Below, piece after piece: positions 1 to 13,980 of a stretch of DNA of 64,000 nucleotides; position 1 is the first letter of the stretch; every line of letters starts with the position of its first letter. Both the position numbers and the translations under genes were made by a program. The notes beneath the pieces were generated by a model that worked only from the letters and a program-made list of their open reading frames with translations, ran no database searches and was not told where the DNA came from. The DNA comes from Orthonyx spaldingii (taxonomy: Eukaryota > Chordata > Aves > Passeriformes > Orthonychidae), in the NCBI GenBank assembly GCA_013397795.1, contig VZTJ01004371.1, positions 620,001 to 684,000 on the forward strand. Direction: 5' to 3'.

Positions 1-900
1 AGAGACCCACACTTCGAGTGTAAAACTAAACCAAAAGCTCTGGTTAAGGTTCAGATTTTAGGAAATTACAGACTGCAGTCCAAAACTTTGTGCTTTGAGC
101 TGCTCTGTAGTCTGTGTGTTTCACAGCACTGGGGAATAAGAGATCCTTCACCATAATTCTTTCATACATGACAAAGTGGGAAATTCACCCCTCAGTCCTT
201 CTGAAAGCTCACTCTATGCTCCACATGCCAATTAGTGCTTCTGAAGGCTGCTATAATGCTGGAAAATTGCCAACCAGACTCAGAGAAGAGCATCACTTAT
301 ACAACAATCTCAAAGTGACTAAAGCTTGCTGAAGTAGTTACACATCTGTCTTCCCAGTCAAATGCCCTTCTCAGATTGTGTATTATGGTCTCCATCAAAA
401 TTAATGCAAGATTTTCAGTGGCATCCAAAAAATCTCTCAATGACATTGTGAAAAGCAGAAATTTATAATGTTTGTTTTACACCATTTAAACATCTTGCTC
501 ACAAATAAAATTGTGTGCAGAGTTGAATGGGAACTTACCACCAAAAGAAGAAGTGAGTTAAAAAAGAGAACAGACAGGTTCACAGAGGACTGACTTGGGG
601 GTGTACACAGGTGGTCTCACTACCTTGATGACTACTGCAAACTGGCAATGTTCACCAAGGGAATGATCATCTGATTTCCTGCACTCTGGTCTGAATATTC
701 ACTCTTGGTCATTACTAGACACAGGGACCAGGTTAGATAGATTTGCTTAGCTTGCTACCTCCTGGGGTAGCAAGCTTCCTTGTGTACAGGATGTTGTTGT
801 AGTCAGGTGAGTTCATGACTTTTTACAAGAACAAAACTCAAAGAAAAATCTGAAATTAGGACTCACTTTCAGCATGTGTAGTGAGGGTAATGTTCTTCAA
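1..900. other. Unique noncoding sequence
   Basis: No open frame longer than 72 codons and no recognisable repeat family or RNA gene. The only structure I can see is the perfect 11-bp inverted repeat at 749-776, listed separately. Confidence 0.6.
749..776. repeat. Perfect 11-bp inverted repeat with 6-nt loop
   Basis: The left arm AGCTTGCTACC (749-759) and the right arm GGTAGCAAGCT (766-776) are exact reverse complements around a 6-nt spacer (760-765). Pairing stops at once outside the arms (T opposite T), so this is a short isolated hairpin or cruciform and does not look like a microRNA precursor. No mobile element is recognisable around it. Confidence 0.8.
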
Positions 901-2560
901 ACTATCATCTCAATTTCCTCAATATATTTCCGCAATATAACAGTATTAAAATTTTTTTTTTCATTTCTTTTCTATAAATCATAGCCAAGAGGCTTCTGGG
1001 TGCTTCAAAGACTGATTTAAAATTTTAACAATGTATTAATAAACTGAGTAGAGATACAAAATTATTCAGTAACTCACACATTCCTTCTATTGACTTAAGC
1101 TGAAAAGGACTACATTTTAAAGAATATTCTCAAGAAAAATGTTATTTAGTTCTCTTTTTTAAAAGGAATGTGTGGGTTTTTGGGGATTTTTGTACCTTTA
1201 TCACTCACTTTATTCAGACAGTGTTGGTTTTTTAATCCAATTTAAATACAGTGTGTTTTTCTTTAAGGATAAACATGTTTATGTTACATTTAAAATCTTG
1301 AAATCTTTTATGTGACATTGAAGCAATCTATTTCTATAATTTAAACTAAACACAAATAGCATTCAGGCAATGCATGCTGTTTTAAGAAAGTAAAACATGA
1401 AGTTTTAAGAAAGTAAAACAACAAGCTTCGGGGAAGTCACTTGCTGAGCACCTGGAACAAGAATTTACTGAAGTGATAAACCAGCACTTGACAGCTGCAA
1501 CTTGTTCTGCAGGTGCAGAAAGCACTTCTTCCTCTCAGTTCCTTCAGCTTAGTTCAGTTCAGTAATTAATTCACTCAATGCTAAGACACCACTTGAGAAA
1601 AAAAAAAAAAAAACAACAAGCAAACCAATTTTTCCTCTCAAGTCTAGGAATAAAAACTATACACAAGATATTTTCATCCATGGTTCAAAACTGAAGGACA
1701 AGATGGCCTGAAATAATCTGTCCAGTCCCATCTCTAAAGAAATGTTTTCTATCATTTAATACATTAAGTAATTTTTAAAAAATAGATTAGTTTTGACATA
1801 CTTATTCTTTAATTACCTGACACAGTCCCTTAATAACAGGAAACTTATTATGGTGTTCTAAATGTATTTTTGTATTCTGACTCTGTGTATGTGCCATTTG
1901 ATACAAATTACCAGAAAAAATGTCAATAATAAAAAAGGCTTTATTTCACAGTGTTATCTCTTATACGTAGTATTAAAATCTGAATATATATGTGGTGAAG
2001 CATGCTATGGCTTCAATGTGTATGTATTATATATCCTCTAAATTGTTAAAACCCTCTCAATTTTAGTGTAAAATACATTTTTAGCTTCAATGCATATTAG
2101 CTGTTATGAAACAATGACTTCAATTTTTCATTTGGGAAATATCTAAATTATATAAAGCAAACCAAGACTTAAAAAAATTATTCAAATTAAAGGTTTTTAC
2201 TTTGCTGATTTAAATAACAATTGTGACCAGTACTTTAACTTATTCTGTCTTACACATATACATTAATATTGGCAAACCTTTAGCTTATAAAAGAGGCAAA
2301 ATTTCTAATGCAGCCAGCAGATACATGACAGAATTTATAAAAAACCCCAACAGCACGAGCTTAAAATTATTGTGTCTTTCTTTCTACCACTGGCTATGAA
2401 AGAAATCCTTGAAGAAATTAATTTGTGCTAATACTGGAAAATATATGAAGAATAGAAATTATATTGTTAATTCTGTATTAAAGATTTTAAAATGAAAATG
2501 CTGAAGAGGGGAAAAGAATGTCTATGTATTCATTTGGGAAAGGCAGAGATGATGGGGTAA
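900..2560. other. AT-rich noncoding sequence
   Basis: Strongly AT-rich sequence with a T run near 950-960, an uninterrupted run of 16 A at 1598-1613 and many short A/T tracts. No coding signal is seen; open frames are very short because stop codons are frequent. It may be conserved AT-rich regulatory DNA or simply neutral sequence; nothing in the bases decides. Confidence 0.5.
1379..1420. repeat. Two-copy tandem repeat (23-bp period)
   Basis: The 19-bp word GTTTTAAGAAAGTAAAACA occurs at 1379-1397 and again, without a mismatch, at 1402-1420, separated by TGAA. The identity of the copies implies a recent local duplication. Confidence 0.85.
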
Positions 2561-2853
2561 GGGGAGAAGAGGGTTTACATGGCCTTTGCTTCTGTCGCAT
2601 GGTATGGAGTTAGCTCACAGAGGAAGAAAAAAGGTGGGGATTTTAAAAACTATTTCCCCACCAAAAAGCTTTATCATCTAGAAAATGTGTGCATGAGGAT
2701 TTCAAGCTGCTACATCTTTTCCTTTCACTGTTTCATAAATCACTCCGCTCTGATCTCACAAATACTTCTTGCTTCCTTACAACTTGCAGCAGGTTTTTTT
2801 TCACTGCAGCTGCAAAATCTATAACTCCAAAATCATCGAGGTGCTGCCCTTTG

Positions 2854-2879
2854 AGGGGAGAGGGGGAGGAGGGAGGGGG
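2854..2879 (+). other. G-rich tract with G-quadruplex potential
   Basis: Runs of 4, 5, 3 and 5 G occur within 26 bases, separated by A or short AG/GGA spacers. This satisfies the usual G3+ N1-7 pattern on the plus strand. No promoter or gene is recognisable next to it, so it may be only a purine-rich low-complexity tract. Confidence 0.6.
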
Positions 2880-3091
2880 AATCCATTTGCTTTGAAGCCC
2901 TGTGCTCCAGAGGATGTCATCCTTGTTCCTTGCTGGCCTATCTCTTAAGCCTGTTAATGGGTACTAAAAGAACTGTCAAAACTTCCAGTGCAGTGCAGCA
3001 GCACATACTCCAAATCCCATGAATGTAGCTGGTTTGGTGTGATAAAGCAAGTTAGAAACAGAAATGCTCTTAGTTAAATTGAACTGAGGTT

Positions 3092-3110
3092 GACGATGTT
3101 TCACATCGTC
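3092..3110. repeat. 8-bp inverted repeat with 3-nt loop
   Basis: GACGATGT (3092-3099) and ACATCGTC (3103-3110) are perfect reverse complements around TTC. Each arm keeps a CpG, which is uncommon in this CpG-poor window. There is no T-run as in an RNA polymerase III terminator and no known family. Confidence 0.7.
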
Positions 3111-4700
3111 CCCTTTCCACAACCATACCACCCTTTCCTGCAAGCACTGGTGATTATAAAGATGACTTCTGAATCTCCTAATTTGATCTGGTTTATCATT
3201 GCCCAGATCCTCCTACACTGACCTCAAAGATTTCAGTTCATTGGTGTCCTCAGAAGAGACCAGTGGGTGCCCCAGGTGGAAGACAGAAGAAAGTCAGATG
3301 CTGCTGGTGGTGACTCATGAAATGACACCTTGCCTCGTGACTGCATGATTCAAAAAGCCACTTACACCTTCTCAAGCGTGAGCATCAAGTCTTACTTTCA
3401 TCCATCTCCCCATCTCCACTACAATGTCACATACACTTTATGGTCACCAGTTTGCGAGGTGGTCCCTATAGCACTCAGGAACACACCCATCAAGCAGACA
3501 GTAAAACTCAGTTAGAAATAAAATGTGATCAAGAACAAGCAGTGTCTAGTAGTAAGATGAGAGAATCCACCACAAGGCAAGATATCCACTGCACAGGTTA
3601 AAAGTGGGAAAATGTTCCCTCTTCCAAACACAGTAGTCAGAACTGCCCAGCAAGAATGTCACAGAGGAAATGCAGGGGTAATGCAAGCATTCACAAGGCA
3701 AAGGATAAATTCCCCAAAGTTAGAAAGATATAGAGAAAACCAAAAACCAAATGTAGCTGCAGTACAACCAATCTGGGATTTTTCTTACTGGACCCCTGAG
3801 ATGTATTTGAACAAAGATTAACTTTCAGTCATATTTTGCCTCCTTTTTCTACTCAAAACATATAACTACAATGACAGGCAGAAATCAAATGCTTCATGGC
3901 ATGCTTTTCAATGCAAGATTCAACTCTTGTTTATAGAGTCAGGATTTAGTGGGTTTCCTTTTCTCCTCACACCTACCTATGGCACTTTCAAATTAGATAA
4001 CAGCAGACTATGCTAAGAAGAGCCTGATTTTACAGGTAAGATGAAGACGCAGCACTGCCCATGTTACAGCACTCAGCGCAGCATGATGATGAGTTCAGTG
4101 CACTTTGGGAATTCAAAACCTCAGTTTCTCTTGGAATCAGCCTAGTGACTGGAGCAAAATGCTGTGGGCTTTTGGATCAAATACTAACTGCTGACAACAC
4201 CAGCATCCAGCCTCATTCAGGAGTGTTCAGCAGAGGAGCATGCAGATCCTCTGAAAGCAAGGGACCACCACTGCTCTCCTCTAGCAGGCTGCTTTCAGCC
4301 CCCATTAAAAAGTAAATGCTATCATAGGCTCTCCATAGTATAGTGCCATGTTGCTCCTTCTTCTCTTAAACAACATTTTAAGCAATAAACCTGTGGTGCT
4401 CACTGAGTTAAAGCCAGTCAGCACACTTGCACTTAGATGAGCAGGGAGCAAGGCATGCTTGGGGATGTAGCAGGCCACACCTCAGCACAGTGGATTTGGG
4501 TCGTAAAGTGAAATCAAATTAGCTAATTAAGGAGGTTCTTTGTTTCATTTCATGAAAATTTAGGAGGCACCTCATCTTTCTGCAAAGCTGGAAATATGTT
4601 CATAAAAGTGACAGTGCCGATACCCCTACATTAGATAGCGTCCTGGCCACAAAACAAAGAAATCCATGCATCCTCCACCCTTTTATAGGGGAAGCAGAAG

Positions 4701-7700
4701 CCTCTCAAAAGTGTAGTTAAAGTTGTTGCAGGGAGGGAAGAAGTGTGGTTTTACCACTGATGTCACTGCCAGCATAAGCCTTTTATGGTCATGACTTAGT
4801 AGTTGTCTCTCTGCTTCAAAATCAACAAAGAGCAGAGAAAAAAGGCTTGCTTCCTCCTTGGGAAATGGTGTACATTCAGGGAGGAAGCTGCCTTCCTGTT
4901 TTCTCCACAATTGCAGCTTTGCATGGTTTTAGCAAGTTCCACAGTTTTAAGCCTCTTCCATATGGAACATGTTCTTCTAAACATCTGGCTCCTTTTTTAT
5001 TGCAGTGATAAAACAGATTTATTTTCTACAAACCATATAAAATATTACTTTCTCAGTGTACGATCTACTGTGCCTTTAAAAGTAAAGAACATGCAAAGAG
5101 ATCAATAGTCTTACTTTTTTTTTTTTTCTTTTATTAGTACCAAATCCTTTTCTAAAGCAGACTTAAGGATTAATTCTGAATCTGGAAAGAAAGAAAGCCT
5201 GAACACCTACATTTATTATTTCCAAGTTTCTTGATGCAGACCAATGATACAAACTCAAATAAAAAAAGAACTATAAATCCAGACAAAGTAAATTTCTTAG
5301 ACCCAGGTTAGTTTAGAATGTGTATCCCTTACACTGGTCCTTAGCCCATCCACAGTGTCTTGTAACTATCACTAGAAGAGAATGAAATGCTTTGATTAGT
5401 TTAGAAGCCATCTGTCTAATTTGCCTGAATGATATTAGAAAAGAATGGCTCTTGCAAAGAAAATTCAGAGGCCTGTACAGTAAGGAAGAGAAGAATATTC
5501 TTTGATTATCTAATGGCAGTTGAGCTGCAATGTCAGATTTCAGTGGGTGAGGCACTCAAGCAATAATCCAGGAAAAAAACCATTATAAATCAACAGATCA
5601 TCTTGGCTTCCCATTCCATTAGCTGTTATTTTTAGCTGTACCACATGCATGGCTAAGCAACAATGCAGCAGAGTTCTCCTCCAGAAGTTTTAATCTTTTT
5701 ATCTCTTCTGTACTTCACCTGCTGCTGTCTGAAATAACACAAGGATTCACTGCATGAAACAAGCCTAAAAAAGAGCTGTAAACAATATTGTGAAAGATCT
5801 GGCCAATGTTTGATGCAGGGATGTAGTCCAACAGTGGATTCTGTAGAGAGCTGGAAAAAAAATGACTCATTTTCTAGATGCTTTGACAAATACTGAAGTG
5901 AGCAAAGTCTGGCTTCATGCATCAAAAAATGGTGATGCTTTATTCTTCAGCTGGCAGCTTGATACCATTTCCAGATTATGCTGCCTGCAAAGCCCATCTG
6001 CCCCTGTGAGACGCAACCAACAATGGGAAAAATGACTAGGGTTGGGTCATTTACTTGGGAGAAGAACAGGGATGAGAAACAGTGATAAAAAGGAGGGTCA
6101 AGAAATGGGTAAAGGATTCAAAAGGCATGCAAGTTGCATGAGCAATGCCGTCTGGATGTCCCTGTGGTGCATTCCTGTGCTTCACCACAGCCTAAATGAA
6201 GTCAATAAACCCAACCAGCTGTGCTTGCTATGCCTCACATGCCAGACCTGCTCCTGTGGTCAGGAGGACTGGGCCTGGGGTGAGCCTCACCAGCAAGACA
6301 ACACCTGTGTGAGACAACATCCTGGTACCACCCTGTCAGTGCCCTTTCCAGCTCCTTCTGCATTGGCATCCAACACCTCCTAATAGAAAGTTTGCTCCAA
6401 AATGTTAAGGAAAGAGAGCACAGCTCTTCATTTAAATGCATCCTTGAACATGCAAGCGTTAAATTTGCATCTTGTGAGTCTACAGTCAAAGCCAAATCCA
6501 GGCCACCCAGGCTAGAGAGTGAATTGAAGTGAAACCAAGTGCTTCATGTCCTTGCTCAGCCTGAGAGAGGGGTATATGTAAGCCCAAACCATTTCAGGAA
6601 GGGCTAAATCCCATAAAAAGCCACTGGTCCTATCACTGTGATGGCACCAAGGGTCTGCCTTCACATCAGGTGAGAGTTTGTACAGTTTAAGTGGCACAGC
6701 CACAGCTCATCTGTGCTCCTCAGGCCTCATCGTCCTACTGAAGGGGGGAGACAGGGCAAAGGCTTGGCTTTGGTTCTCCAGCACCACATACCAGAGAGCA
6801 TCCCTGATGACAGATACAGACTTTATGTGCTTATGTCCTGCCTGGAAGGGTTACAGTCTTCCTCCTGTATTTCTGATCAATAATTAACTCCCAGTCTAAC
6901 TCAATGTAAAGAAGTTTTCTTGCAAATACTTGCTATTTTTGGGTGCCTAAGAGTGACTGTGTATTGCAGCAGAATAATGTGAAAAGTCATTCACTTGAAA
7001 TATTTAACTCCCTTTTCTCCTTAAATGGCATTTGCTACCTTCTCCACATAACTGTTTCATTTCAAAATTAATATATATATATTGCATGAAAGACTTATTA
7101 AAAACCATTAGATATCCTCTTACTAAACACACCCATTTAAAAAATTACCTCAGATTTACTTAATTTCACAGTACAGACAAGGAAGCTACTGGCGGAAAAT
7201 TACCGGATGTGGAGAGACCTCATTACAAAGTTTACACCTATATTTATCATAATCACTTTGGATATCAATGCAATTTTTCTAATGTTCTAATAAAGGTAAA
7301 TGCATGTACCCACAAATAGCACCCCTATACCTTAATGGTTTGGAATCACCAATACTTAGAGCCTTGTTTCCATGTGAAATAAATGAATGCATAAAACCTC
7401 CCATAAACCTACTCTCTGAAATGTAATATTCGATAATTTCTTTTAATCTGGTCTTGAATCACCAAAGGAAACTGAAACACAGTTAAGTACCATAAGACAG
7501 GTTGCCTTCAGAAGATTAGGAAACTTGTTGGAGGTTTGCAGGAACAGGCTATACAAGTATCTGATTCAGAAGTTGATGATCTTGCGTTGAGATAAGACAG
7601 GGCTTTCCGTTGCTGGAGAGGCAGTGAGCAGAGAGGGGTTTAAGTCTGTTGTACAGAGCTTTCTCCCAGTCTGAGTTGGAAACCTTGGCTGTGACCAGAA

Positions 7701-8160
7701 AGAAATCGCCTGGGTTAATGAGTGGTTTTGTTTAGACTGTACAGTTTTAATCATCAGTTGCACTGGAGAGGTAGCATCCATGTTCCTGATCCTCTCGCGA
7801 AGTCAGAAGTGCACATTCCATTTAATTGACAAAAAGTACAGATTTAACTCCTGAACCTCTCCTTTTCAAACTGGGGCGTTTCCTAAAGTCATGCATATTG
7901 TTTCCTACCTGACACAAAGCTTACATCCCAAGGGAAAGTTCAAGTCTTCTCTTTCCTCTCTTTTCATTTCAAAGTCCAGTACTCCCTTGAGTTCCAGGTT
8001 GGTTTAGGCACTTCGGGAGCAAAACTACGTGTGTCTTCCTGAGAAAAAACCTAAGAAGAAATGACTTAGCTTGGTGTTCCAGTGTGCCAACTCCTTGCTA
8101 GCTACAACTGCAAAAGACATGACCTAGTAGATGAAAAGTGATCCTTCTAGACATGGGTAA
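4701..8160. other. Unique noncoding sequence
   Basis: No supported gene. It contains a T-rich run at about 5116-5135, a short (TA)n near 7071-7081 and a possible MIR core at 7462-7507. The largest open frames, about 113 codons at 6042-6383 on the plus strand and 90 codons at 5653-5925 on the minus strand, show no domain, signal peptide or splice context. Confidence 0.5.
7462..7507 (-). mobile_element. Possible MIR SINE core remnant
   Basis: GGAAACTGAAACACAG is followed by TTAAGTA and then a GGT-containing stretch. This follows the order of the minus-strand MIR core as I know it (GGAAACTGAGGCACAGAG, then GTTAAGTAACTTGCCC). Only about 45 bp are alignable by eye, so a chance match is possible. 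Confidence 0.35.
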
Positions 8161-8165
8161 CACTG

Positions 8166-8250
8166 CCATAAAAACAAAGAAACAAACAAAACCAACTACC
8201 CCCCAAAAAACCAACCAAACAAACAAATGCAAACAAAGAACAAAAAACCC
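8166..8250. repeat. A/C-rich low-complexity stretch, (CAAA)n-like
   Basis: The plus strand here is almost entirely A and C, with repeated CAAA and CCAA words. It is an imperfect simple repeat with no coding potential. Confidence 0.75.
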
Positions 8251-11200
8251 TGAAGAGCTATACTTTTGTGTCTAGTTGTGTTACTTTAGGTGAGACAGTT
8301 CGTAACAACCAGGGACAAGGTAGGTGGCATTTCCAGTTCAATCTCAATTTGCACAGGGTGAATGTGGGTAGACCTTTTAGGTTCTCCATGCCTCATTTCA
8401 CATTTTGACAAACATGCTCTGAAGGTGTCATGCTGACAAACTCATTAACATAACGAGATATCTCTGTATTCCTTGGATAAAATGACTGGGGAAGTGGGGG
8501 CATGCCATTATCATGTTTAGGTAATGAAGTAAAGAGTCCTCAGCTGGTGTCAATAGCAGGCATTAGCTGGTGTATGTAGAGCAGTTTTTATGTAAACTGG
8601 ATCTCAGAAACCTGCAGAGTCCGATGCTATAGATCACTTCACTGTATTCGAGATGTCTATTTTAATTCATATACAATGAAATGCAGTTAAGAAACTTAGT
8701 TTAAAAGGCTGGATCCCGAGTCTTTGCTGCAAGTGCAAAAGGAAAGCCAAATGTCTGTAAAATGAAGCCTTCCACTTTGTTAGTGCTTCATGTTTCCTTA
8801 GTATCAGCAACAGTGAGCTGAGTTTTAAAGCCAAGTGAAGCAGCTGCCCAAGGCTCACATTTCTAAACACGTAGGAGAGTTTGGATGGACAATATCAGCA
8901 GAAACTGGCTGGTGAGACAACATCAAGTTGACCAAGTCACTGAAAAGTTCATTTGTGCAAGAGGCCCCTGAAACCTGTCACAGTCTCTCCCTGCCTGAGG
9001 ACCAGTGTTGCCCAAGCTCTTTATACAAAGCAGATCATGGAGGAAGAGAAAGACCAGTGCACCCTCAGTAGAAGTGAACAATCTGGGCCTTGCTGTGACA
9101 CAGGGAGAAGCAACATTCAGTGTGGAGGAGACATGCTCCAAAGAACCCTTGAAAAGGCTACAAAAAGAGTAGCAATGGCGAGGCTTGTGCTTAGCTCTGT
9201 CATCTTGGCACCCTACTTTTGCTGCTTCCCTGTTCTCTTTCCATAACTAAATAGCCCTGTGGATTGTGCCAACATCTAGCATGGGACTGAACCCCCATCC
9301 TTGCCCTGCACTATAGTCCCTTCAGCCAGTGGGGAGAGGAGCACCTCCCAAGGGCAATTCAACCCACCTGAAGGCCAGGCCAGGCACTTTCTGAATGCAC
9401 AGTCTCTCTGACTGCAGAGATAGTCTAGAAAAGCAGTGAATGGCCCATGTTTCCAATCACTAAAATGAAGTAAATCCCTCATTCCAGGGATGCTGAGGGG
9501 AAATCTGACTTCACTGAAGCTCACAGCATTGCACTGGACAGAAATTGCTTTCATCCCTGTCTGGTGGTCCACACTTCACTACTGTTCAAGTACAGTGAGC
9601 TTGACTTTAATCAAGTAAGATATATTCTGTGCTGTTGCTGGCAAAGATTGACTGTGGTTTTACCCATTTCTTTCTTTAGAAGACCAAGGGTTTTTATTTC
9701 AAGTGCTAAATCCTTCCTCAAATTAGCTGCTTTGCTGAGAAAAATACCCCAACTTCTTTTAGACACTCCAGGATTTTATGAATGTAGGCATATTAAAGCA
9801 CCTTAAAAATAAAGGCTACAGAGTCTAAGGGAAGTCTGGAGGGCAGTCAAAGTGCAACATGCTGGAAAGTTGTTTGTTGTGTTGGTTTTTTTCTTTCCTC
9901 TCAATCATTTTACTGGTTAATCTTCCTGGGAACAGACTGGTATGTACTCATCCCATGAGAGAGTGGAATTGTCAAACAGCCAAATAAGGGATAAGGTTTA
10001 AGGAACTCTACTCATAGTCATCAAATGTGAGGAAGCACCACAGTTCTTTGGTGATGTACATATTACATATTAGCTGAATTTCTCCAAGTTAAATGGGGAA
10101 GTGTTATAAATTGTCTGTGGGGAAACAAATTACAAACTCAGAGAATGCTCCCCCATCACTAAGTCCTAGGGAGAAAGTCTGTGGCCATCAAGGCTGTATG
10201 ACAGCAAACAAAATGATAATGTTCAATTAGAAAATAGTGTATAGAAAGGTTTAACCACCACATTTTCCATATTAGCTTCCCCTGGCACTCTCGTGGCTCC
10301 CAGTTGGCTTCAAGCATTGTTCCATGTTGTGCTGTGCAGACTCACCAGCACAGATCACCACCAACCTGGGAACCATCACTGCAGTCTTCTCCAAGACAAG
10401 AAAATGCTGTAGCTTTTTCCATCCTCTCACAAGCCATGCTTTGCTTTCTTCTCATCTGGTTGCGATGTATGTTAAACTGCTGTTAAAGCAAGGGTTTAGA
10501 AGGCACAAGATCTGAGTTCATTTCCTTGCTCTGTGTTAATTCACGTGCAACTCTATGGAGAATTGATATACTTGCGTCTCTACTAGGAAATTGAATACCA
10601 GTGGGGTCCTTCTCCATTGTTCACCACCACCAACACACCACAAACCACATTCAAATCATTACACCCTTCTAACTTCCAAAGTAGGGTCTGAATATGTGTT
10701 CAAATTGTCTGTTGGGGATGGTGAGTTGTGCCAGTGAAACATTTGAGTTGTTTTGAGACAGAAATCAACCACAGGCCATTTAAACAGGTGATCCCACTTG
10801 TACAGGCACATCATGTGCCACTAGCTTGCCTCACTTTTTGCAGTGCTTGGTCTCTGGCTCTCTGCACTCCATCTATCAATGAAGGATCACATCAGTTCTG
10901 TCCCTATGACATGGAGGGGTCCTAGATGCGATAATACAGCATATCTCTGTAATAGAAATGATCACAGGTAGGAAAGATCAATGTGAGTATAATGTTATGA
11001 AAAACTGTATTCTTCCAATATGCCTCTGATTTATTCTATCCAATGAGTCAACAAAGGCTGCTTGCAGTTTTGACCCCAATGATACAAAGCACTGATAATG
11101 CTGCTCTTTGAAAACAGATCCAATATGAATGTACCCTGCAAGAGTACTTTGCATCTCACTGTCTCAGTGCATTTCATACCCTTATCCAGGATCTATAGAG

Positions 11201-13980
11201 CCTTGTTCCAAAAATGGTCCCAATGGCATTCAAGTGATATGAACTGACATCTCAGAGATCAGACTGGCTCTAACATGCACAACATGCTAAGATGGATGAA
11301 CACAGGCCTATTCATAATTAGGAAAAGGCGATGTTACATCAGATGAAATGCTCCCGACTCTACTGATTGCGTTGGCTAGGTCTCCATCGAGTAAAGAAGG
11401 AGTTTAGATACTACAACAATGTGTTTACAATCTGGAGCTGGATCCTACTGCATGGGTCAGTTGAGCCATAGTAATTCACCTTGCACTTAGTGGAAGACTG
11501 AAGCAAGGCAATTTGTCATATTTTAGCCTGTAATTAGCTGGGGTTGAAATTAGTCTTTGGCTCCAGGCTAAGAGCTTGTATGCACGTGGAAAACTCCACA
11601 GCTCAACTAAGGTGTTGTGGCTTCAGTCATGCTAATTTGGGCCTATATCTGACCATAGCATCTTTTGAACTAGATCCAAGTAAAAACTGCAAGGGGTAAA
11701 GTTTTTGCCTAAGTGCTGGGAAATATAAAATGGGCCTTGCAATCACATGTTTCTTAACTCACCAAGATTTATTGTACTTATTACCACTTCACTGCCTTCC
11801 ACAGAATTATTTCTAATTCACCATAGCATATGTCAGAGGAAAATCAGGAGCGCTGCCTTCCCCTGATAGTTCTCAGCTACTAATTCATTGGTATTAGACT
11901 CAGAAAGGTAAGAGGCAGAGAAAATAACCCCTCTGTGAAAAATAATCCACTTGAGAATACCTGTATTTCATAATCGTATTGTATTTGTAAATGAACCTCC
12001 AGTAAATCAAGGTAAAGCACCATGTAAGTGGTGAATGTAGTTCCATCTGAGAGACAGAGGTCTGTACAAAGCCTGTGACAACTCAGACAACTCACTCAGT
12101 CTTACTGCTACTCTTATTGCGTGAATATATTTTGCTCTTCCATATGCCTTTGCTGAAGTTGAAGAATATTTTTGGACATGTGTGTATGGCTGTGAAGTGA
12201 GGCCGGTCCAACTGAGTGGATGGGAGCCAGCTCTAGTCCAGAATTACGCTTCAGTTAATATGTCCTGCTGATCTGCTGACAGTAAAGAGGAAATAAACAA
12301 GAGGTGACAAAGAGAAGACCCACAGAGCAAGGAGGCCTTGGAGAAGGACTTCAACCTCTGAGACTGGTTACGTATGCATGGAGCACTGAGTCTCTCCTCA
12401 AGCCACATAAAACACCTGGACAGAGTTTGTCTGTTCCTACACACTTAGGTTTGTCCAGTGCTGTCAGACAGGCTGATAACAAATGGGAGTGAAGTAGCCA
12501 TATGTCAAGTGTTTTTGCAGAAAAAGCAGCACACTGCTTTTCCATAGCACAGCCCTGGAAATCCAGCTATCAGAGGCATGGAGTTCACCACCAACCCTCC
12601 AGGCTGGTACCACCTGAAGGCAACCAGGATGTGCACTGTCTCCTCAAATGTTTGACTGCTTTTTAAGAAGCCCTGTGCTCTCCATCACTCCCAAGAGGTC
12701 ACTTAAGCAGCTCCCAAGAGGGCTGACCCATGGACAGAAGTTGCACTGCTTCAGCTAGGAGGGAACACAGACACCCATTCCAAATGTGCATTACAGCAAG
12801 GGCTATACCATGACAAGTCACTTAAGCCAGAATGTATGTGCAAACTGACACCTGCGATGAACAAGAAGTTGAACACTGGAGAAAGCCCACTCAGAGCCAA
12901 ATCAGTTTAATGGACCCTGGGAAATCACTGTCACTGAAACCAGGATAAGCTTCCCTTCAGAGACAGAGGGGACAGCACACAGACAGGCACAATGTCCACA
13001 AAGCAATCAAGAGCTGCCTTTCCCTGTTCAGACACACACCAATAGTCAGATCCTCAGGCAGGGGGGTGGACAGGAAGGCCATACCAAACTCTGCAGTACC
13101 TTGGGGAATCCTACATAGGGGCACAGCTGGGTTGTAACCTTGTTAACATCTCACAGGAAAGTAAAATAACTAAGTGTGGCTGCCAAAACTGTACAATTGC
13201 AGCTTTGGCTCATGAAACCAGACCACAGTGTGACCATCTTCCTCTTAACACTCTTGGCATCACTGCAGATTGTGCGGATTAAATCCACCCTCTGCACTCC
13301 ACAGCTCTATTCAGAAAGGAGCCCAGAGATTCATTTCTCACCATCATGGCAGACAGCAAATGGTTACTAACACTAAGCACACTGTGGTGATGCTTGGCAT
13401 TGTCTTTCCCAAACTCCTTATCTCCTTTTCACCTACTTAAGGCAACCAGCTCAACCTCATGGTGATGACAACATCACATTGATGCATGGAGTTGTCATTA
13501 CAGTCTTCTGTCATGGTCACAGCTTGTCCCATCACACAAAGTGGAGTCTGCATGAACATCAACAAGTGCTTGGAACAGGTTTTCTCTGCACAGCTTGACT
13601 TTTACACAGCTGTGGAGAACGAATTTCTGTGGTCCCTTGTAAGGAAGCAGTGTTCTTCCAAAACAAACAAAAACCTCAAACCAAATGAAACCAAAAAGAT
13701 GGTTTTTTCCCCTAAGTAAATCCCAAACTGGAAACTTGCATTGTCATAAAAGAAGTGCTGACTGGTTCCCAAGAAGGTAACAAAAATGTTTACCCTCTGG
13801 TAAAGCAAATTGTTTTGATCGTAGAGAAATACATCACAGCATGAACTTGTTCTCAAGGTCAGGTCCTTCCCTCCAGCATATTTCTGCTCAGGGCAGGCAC
13901 AACATTGCCTTAGACTCCTCCAGACTTTCCTAATGGGCCCCTAATATTTCAGTTATCTGAATGTAATGCAAAGGCAAACA
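8251..13980. other. Unique noncoding sequence
   Basis: I recognise no repeat family and no gene. Open frames reach 97-98 codons (8953-9246 plus, 9276-9572 minus) but lack known motifs. A small C/A-rich patch lies at 10621-10650. The rest is ordinary complexity. Confidence 0.5.

Larger units (their letters stand above)
2561..4700. other. Unique noncoding sequence
   Basis: Open frames here are at most 84 codons and do not resemble known proteins. The only structured parts are the G-rich tract at 2854-2879 and the short hairpin at 3092-3110. Confidence 0.5.
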
